Source: an uncultured Bacteroidales bacterium
GTDB lineage: Bacteria; Bacteroidota; Bacteroidia; Bacteroidales; UBA4417
Reading direction: 5' to 3'
Assembly: GCA_903917425.1 (NCBI GenBank)
Contig: CAIXAQ010000303.1
Coordinates: 1 to 7,038 of the forward strand
Length of the DNA stretch: 7,038 nt
The stretch's first letter is position 1. Every line of letters begins with the position of its first letter. A program made the position numbers and the translations under genes. Shown in pieces: positions 5,375-7,038 of the stretch. Below the pieces are notes generated by a model that did not search any database, was not told where the DNA came from, and was given only the letters and a program-made list of their open reading frames with translations.

Positions 5375-7038
5375 ATGCACTTCGGTAAACCGATGAGGAT
5401 ATTCTATCTCGCAATTATAGCGCTATTTCCGGCACTTGTATCCGGGCAATATTACAATCTTGGTCAGGATCCTTCATCGCTGAAATGGAGGCAGATAAAT
5501 ACACCTCATTTTCACCTTGTTTACCCTGTTAGCTTTGAAGAGAAAGCCCGGAAAATGATTCCAACGCTTGATTTTATTTATAAAAATGAAACCAAAACAC
5601 TTGCCTTCAAGCCAGAGATAATACCTTTTATTGTGCATAATTATACCATTGTGCCAAATGCAGTTACGGTTTGGGCACCAAAACGGGTCGAATTTTATGC
5701 TTGTCCGCCGCAGGATTCATATGCGCAGGATTGGCTCAGTCAACTTATGATTCACGAATACAGGCATGTTATACAACTCGACCGCACAAACCAGGGATTT
5801 ACAAAGGTTTTATCATGGTTTACAGGTGAGCAGGCAGCGGCCCTGATCAACGGGCTTTTTGTTCCGCCCTGGTTTATGGAAGGCGATGCCGTTTGTGCCG
5901 AAACAGCCCTCAGCCGATCGGGAAGAGGAAGGATACCAAGCTTCGAAATGCTGCTGCGTGCCCAGGTTGAAGAGGTAGGAGCTTTCAGCTACGATAAAGC
6001 TGCTTTCGGATCGTATAAAACATTTGTACCCGATAAGTATGTGCTTGGTTATTCGCTTGTTGCCAGTGTTCGCCGACGGTATGGTTACCAGGCCTGGATT
6101 ACCGCCCTCGATGAGGTCGCCCGCAAACCGTTCATTCTGACACCCTTTAACCATGGATTAAAAGTCGCAACCGGGTATGGGAAAGTTTCCTTGTATCAAA
6201 AGTCGATGCAGGATATGGACAGCCTATGGAGATTTCAGGACGCAAACACCTCGAAAACTGCTGTTTATCAACTAACTAATGCAAATACCAGGCAATACCG
6301 AAATTACAAGTATCCTCACTTTCTGAATGATTCCCTGCTGGTTTCGGAACTGACAAGCATGGATGATATTACCCGTTTTGTGATCAGCGGGCAAAATGGT
6401 TTCGAGAAAACAATAACTACCCCGGGATTTTTATCTTCCGATTTTTATTCGATTGTAACACCTGAAGGCAGGGGAGGAGATGTTTCTGCGGGAAAGGCAG
6501 GCCTTCCGGTGAAAAATTTCCTGATAGCCTGGACGGAAACAATTAATGATCCCCGATGGCAGCAAAGAAGCTTCTCTGTTATCAGGATTTATAACAGCGA
6601 AACCGGAAAAACGCGCATGCTGACAAAAAAAAGCCGCTATTTTGCCCCTGCATTTTCACCGGATGGGCTCTTGATGGCAGTGGTAAAAGTTGATCCCTCT
6701 AATCGAAGTGCCATCGTTTTACTGGATGCAGCTACCGGTAAGGAAAAGGAAATTATCATCATGTCGGATAGCGATTTTTATATGACGCCTTCCTGGTCGA
6801 AGGACGGGAAAGAACTCGTTTTTACGAAATTGGATAGTAAAGGAAAGAGTATCAATACTATAGATTTAGAAAGAAAAAAAGTTTCAACAATAGTACAGGC
6901 TACATTTACCGAAATTTCAAATCCAGTTTTTGCCGCCGGTAATATCTTTTTTAATGGTTCTTATTCGGGGATTGAGAATGTTTATGCAGTTGATCCACTA
7001 ACCAAAGAGATATTCCAGGTAACATCATCCGGATTTGG
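5375..7038 (+). CDS. secreted HExxH metallopeptidase-like protein with TolB-like beta-propeller (3' truncated)
   Basis: An open frame of 554 complete codons runs off the right edge. Residues 1-24 look like a signal peptide: a short basic start (another Met at residue 7), a hydrophobic core FYLAIIALFPALV and a likely cut after VSG, before QYYN. A periplasmic or surface location is therefore expected. Residues 40-180 resemble a gluzincin zinc peptidase: HEYRH (127-131) fits HExxH, and PPWFMEGDAVCAE (164-176) offers E169 as the third ligand, 38 residues later. From about residue 310 the sequence turns beta-rich, with PD40/WD40-like segments (FAPAFSPDG at 423-431, TPSWSKDGKELVFTK at 471-485) and LLDAATGK (449-456), typical of TolB-like propeller blades. 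Peptidase activity is inferred from motifs only; no substrate is known. The start has no Shine-Dalgarno. The C-terminus, and any outer-membrane barrel or sorting domain, lies beyond the window. Confidence 0.85.
   Translation, partial: MHFGKPMRIFYLAIIALFPALVSGQYYNLGQDPSSLKWRQINTPHFHLVYPVSFEEKARKMIPTLDFIYKNETKTLAFKPEIIPFIVHNYTIVPNAVTVWAPKRVEFYACPPQDSYAQDWLSQLMIHEYRHVIQLDRTNQGFTKVLSWFTGEQAAALINGLFVPPWFMEGDAVCAETALSRSGRGRIPSFEMLLRAQVEEVGAFSYDKAAFGSYKTFVPDKYVLGYSLVASVRRRYGYQAWITALDEVARKPFILTPFNHGLKVATGYGKVSLYQKSMQDMDSLWRFQDANTSKTAVYQLTNANTRQYRNYKYPHFLNDSLLVSELTSMDDITRFVISGQNGFEKTITTPGFLSSDFYSIVTPEGRGGDVSAGKAGLPVKNFLIAWTETINDPRWQQRSFSVIRIYNSETGKTRMLTKKSRYFAPAFSPDGLLMAVVKVDPSNRSAIVLLDAATGKEKEIIIMSDSDFYMTPSWSKDGKELVFTKLDSKGKSINTIDLERKKVSTIVQATFTEISNPVFAAGNIFFNGSYSGIENVYAVDPLTKEIFQVTSSGF

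Noticed and set aside
5813..6154. Antisense open frame of 113 codons opposite the peptidase-propeller gene.
   Set aside because: The + strand is open for 554 codons with a signal peptide, HEYRH and propeller motifs; the antisense frame has no recognisable features.
1..7038. Search for CRISPR repeats, tRNA genes, insertion sequence ends or a defence or toxin-antitoxin module.
   Set aside because: No regularly spaced repeats, cloverleaf, transposase or paired small toxin-antitoxin genes were seen; the content looks like housekeeping and envelope genes.

Overview
The window reads as chromosomal DNA from a member of the Bacteroidota, probably close to Bacteroidales or Marinilabiliales. Four things suggest this: an Smr protein with the DUF2027 architecture typical of that phylum; a PanB sequence with the phylum's usual wording (GDSASNVMAG, GTYQGN, C-terminal DFPNEREQY); perfect TAnnTTTG promoter -7 boxes in front of three genes; and starts that mostly lack a Shine-Dalgarno sequence. 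Base composition is fairly low in GC. All recognisable genes lie on the + strand. I see no mobile element, CRISPR array, tRNA or rRNA.

Layout. At 1-98 there may be the last codons of an unidentified upstream gene. A TAnnTTTG box at 171-178 precedes a DUF2027/Smr protein (279-1367). A hairpin terminator (1459-1489) separates it from a GT4-type glycosyltransferase (1518-2612). That gene is the only one here with a canonical Shine-Dalgarno sequence, and it has a strong intrinsic terminator of its own (2650-2691). Next come an inverted repeat and a TAnnTTTG box, then panB (2902-3720), which overlaps an RluA-family pseudouridine synthase gene (3701-4447) by 20 bases in a likely two-gene operon. 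A 455-base AT-rich gap with small inverted repeats and one short open frame leads to an orphan single-domain response regulator (4903-5277). A long hairpin with a GTAA loop follows it. A perfect -7 box then sits just before a secreted, zinc-metallopeptidase-like protein with a beta-propeller region (5375 onward), which runs off the right edge.

How the genes work together. They do not form one obvious system. panB is the committed step toward pantothenate and CoA; its overlapping partner modifies RNA, and the coupling is positional rather than metabolic. The glycosyltransferase is insulated by terminators on both sides and probably acts alone in envelope or polysaccharide assembly. The response regulator has no kinase or output domain nearby. 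The least explained items are the HEYRH peptidase-propeller protein, the DUF2027-Smr protein, and the panB upstream region with its CGGGTT/AACCCG half-sites. I found no convincing evidence of a previously undescribed multi-gene system.
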